The position numbers and the translations under genes were made by a program. A stretch of 6,327 nucleotides of DNA, from assembly GCA_001804025.1 (NCBI GenBank), contig MHFC01000015.1, positions 17,245 through 23,571 on the forward strand, in the 5' to 3' direction. The notes beneath the pieces are model-generated. The model was not told where the DNA came from and made no database searches. It was given only the letters and a program-made list of their open reading frames with translations. Numbering within the stretch: the first letter of the stretch is position 1; every line of letters begins with the position of its first letter. Below, in pieces: positions 6,301-6,327 of this stretch. The DNA comes from Omnitrophica bacterium GWA2_52_8 (GTDB taxonomy: Bacteria; Omnitrophota; Omnitrophia; Omnitrophales; Aquincolibacteriaceae).

Positions 6301-6327
6301 TCTATTTCTACTTAATGGATAGGGCGA

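Noticed and set aside
6217..6327. An intron-split tRNA-Arg, with the 5' half beyond the window.
   Set aside because: The match covers the entire anticodon loop, so the break would fall at the 31/32 border rather than within the loop where group I introns insert. The T-stem mismatch also fits a dead copy. It cannot be fully excluded without more sequence.

Overview
The window looks like chromosomal DNA of a Gram-negative, GC-rich bacterium, possibly a member of the PVC/Omnitrophota-like environmental lineages. This is inferred from a small secreted protein resembling the TIGR04073 'exosortase system-associated' family, a heptose-type sugar-nucleotide gene set, and strong GC-ending codon use. 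No ribosomal marker is present, so the taxonomy is tentative. All six protein genes are read on the minus strand, so transcription runs from high to low coordinates.

The right edge (about 6217-6327) holds the 3' half of a tRNA-Arg(ACG) gene on the minus strand, from the anticodon loop to the discriminator base. The 5' half is missing and the sequence next to it is AT-rich, with helically phased T-tracts. This fits an attachment-site scar of an integrated element that would lie to the right, outside the window. A strong hairpin plus T-run at 6164-6210 looks like the original tRNA terminator. The 424 bases at 5793-6216 carry no convincing gene. They hold several inverted repeats and, near the next gene, an operator-like palindrome.

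The middle (3706-5792) is a two-gene unit: a small exported TIGR04073-like protein, followed by a membrane-anchored endonuclease/exonuclease/phosphatase (EEP) superfamily protein with all core catalytic motifs and unusually long insertions. The 308-base gap at 3398-3705 contains an AT-rich cluster of dyads and a good sigma70-type promoter facing the next operon.

The left part (1-3397) is a probable four-gene surface-sugar operon. It encodes a UDP-hexose 4-epimerase-like enzyme, a bifunctional nucleotidyltransferase/PfkB kinase related to HldE but with its domains in the opposite order, a GmhA-like SIS isomerase, and the start of a second NAD-dependent epimerase that is cut by the window edge. 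The last three genes are tightly packed (10 nt gap, then an ATGA overlap). By analogy with ADP-heptose synthesis, the isomerase would make a heptose 7-phosphate, the fused enzyme would phosphorylate and nucleotidylate it, and an epimerase would finish the activated sugar for a surface glycan. Substitutions in the isomerase active site and the lack of a GmhB-type phosphatase in view leave the true substrate open.
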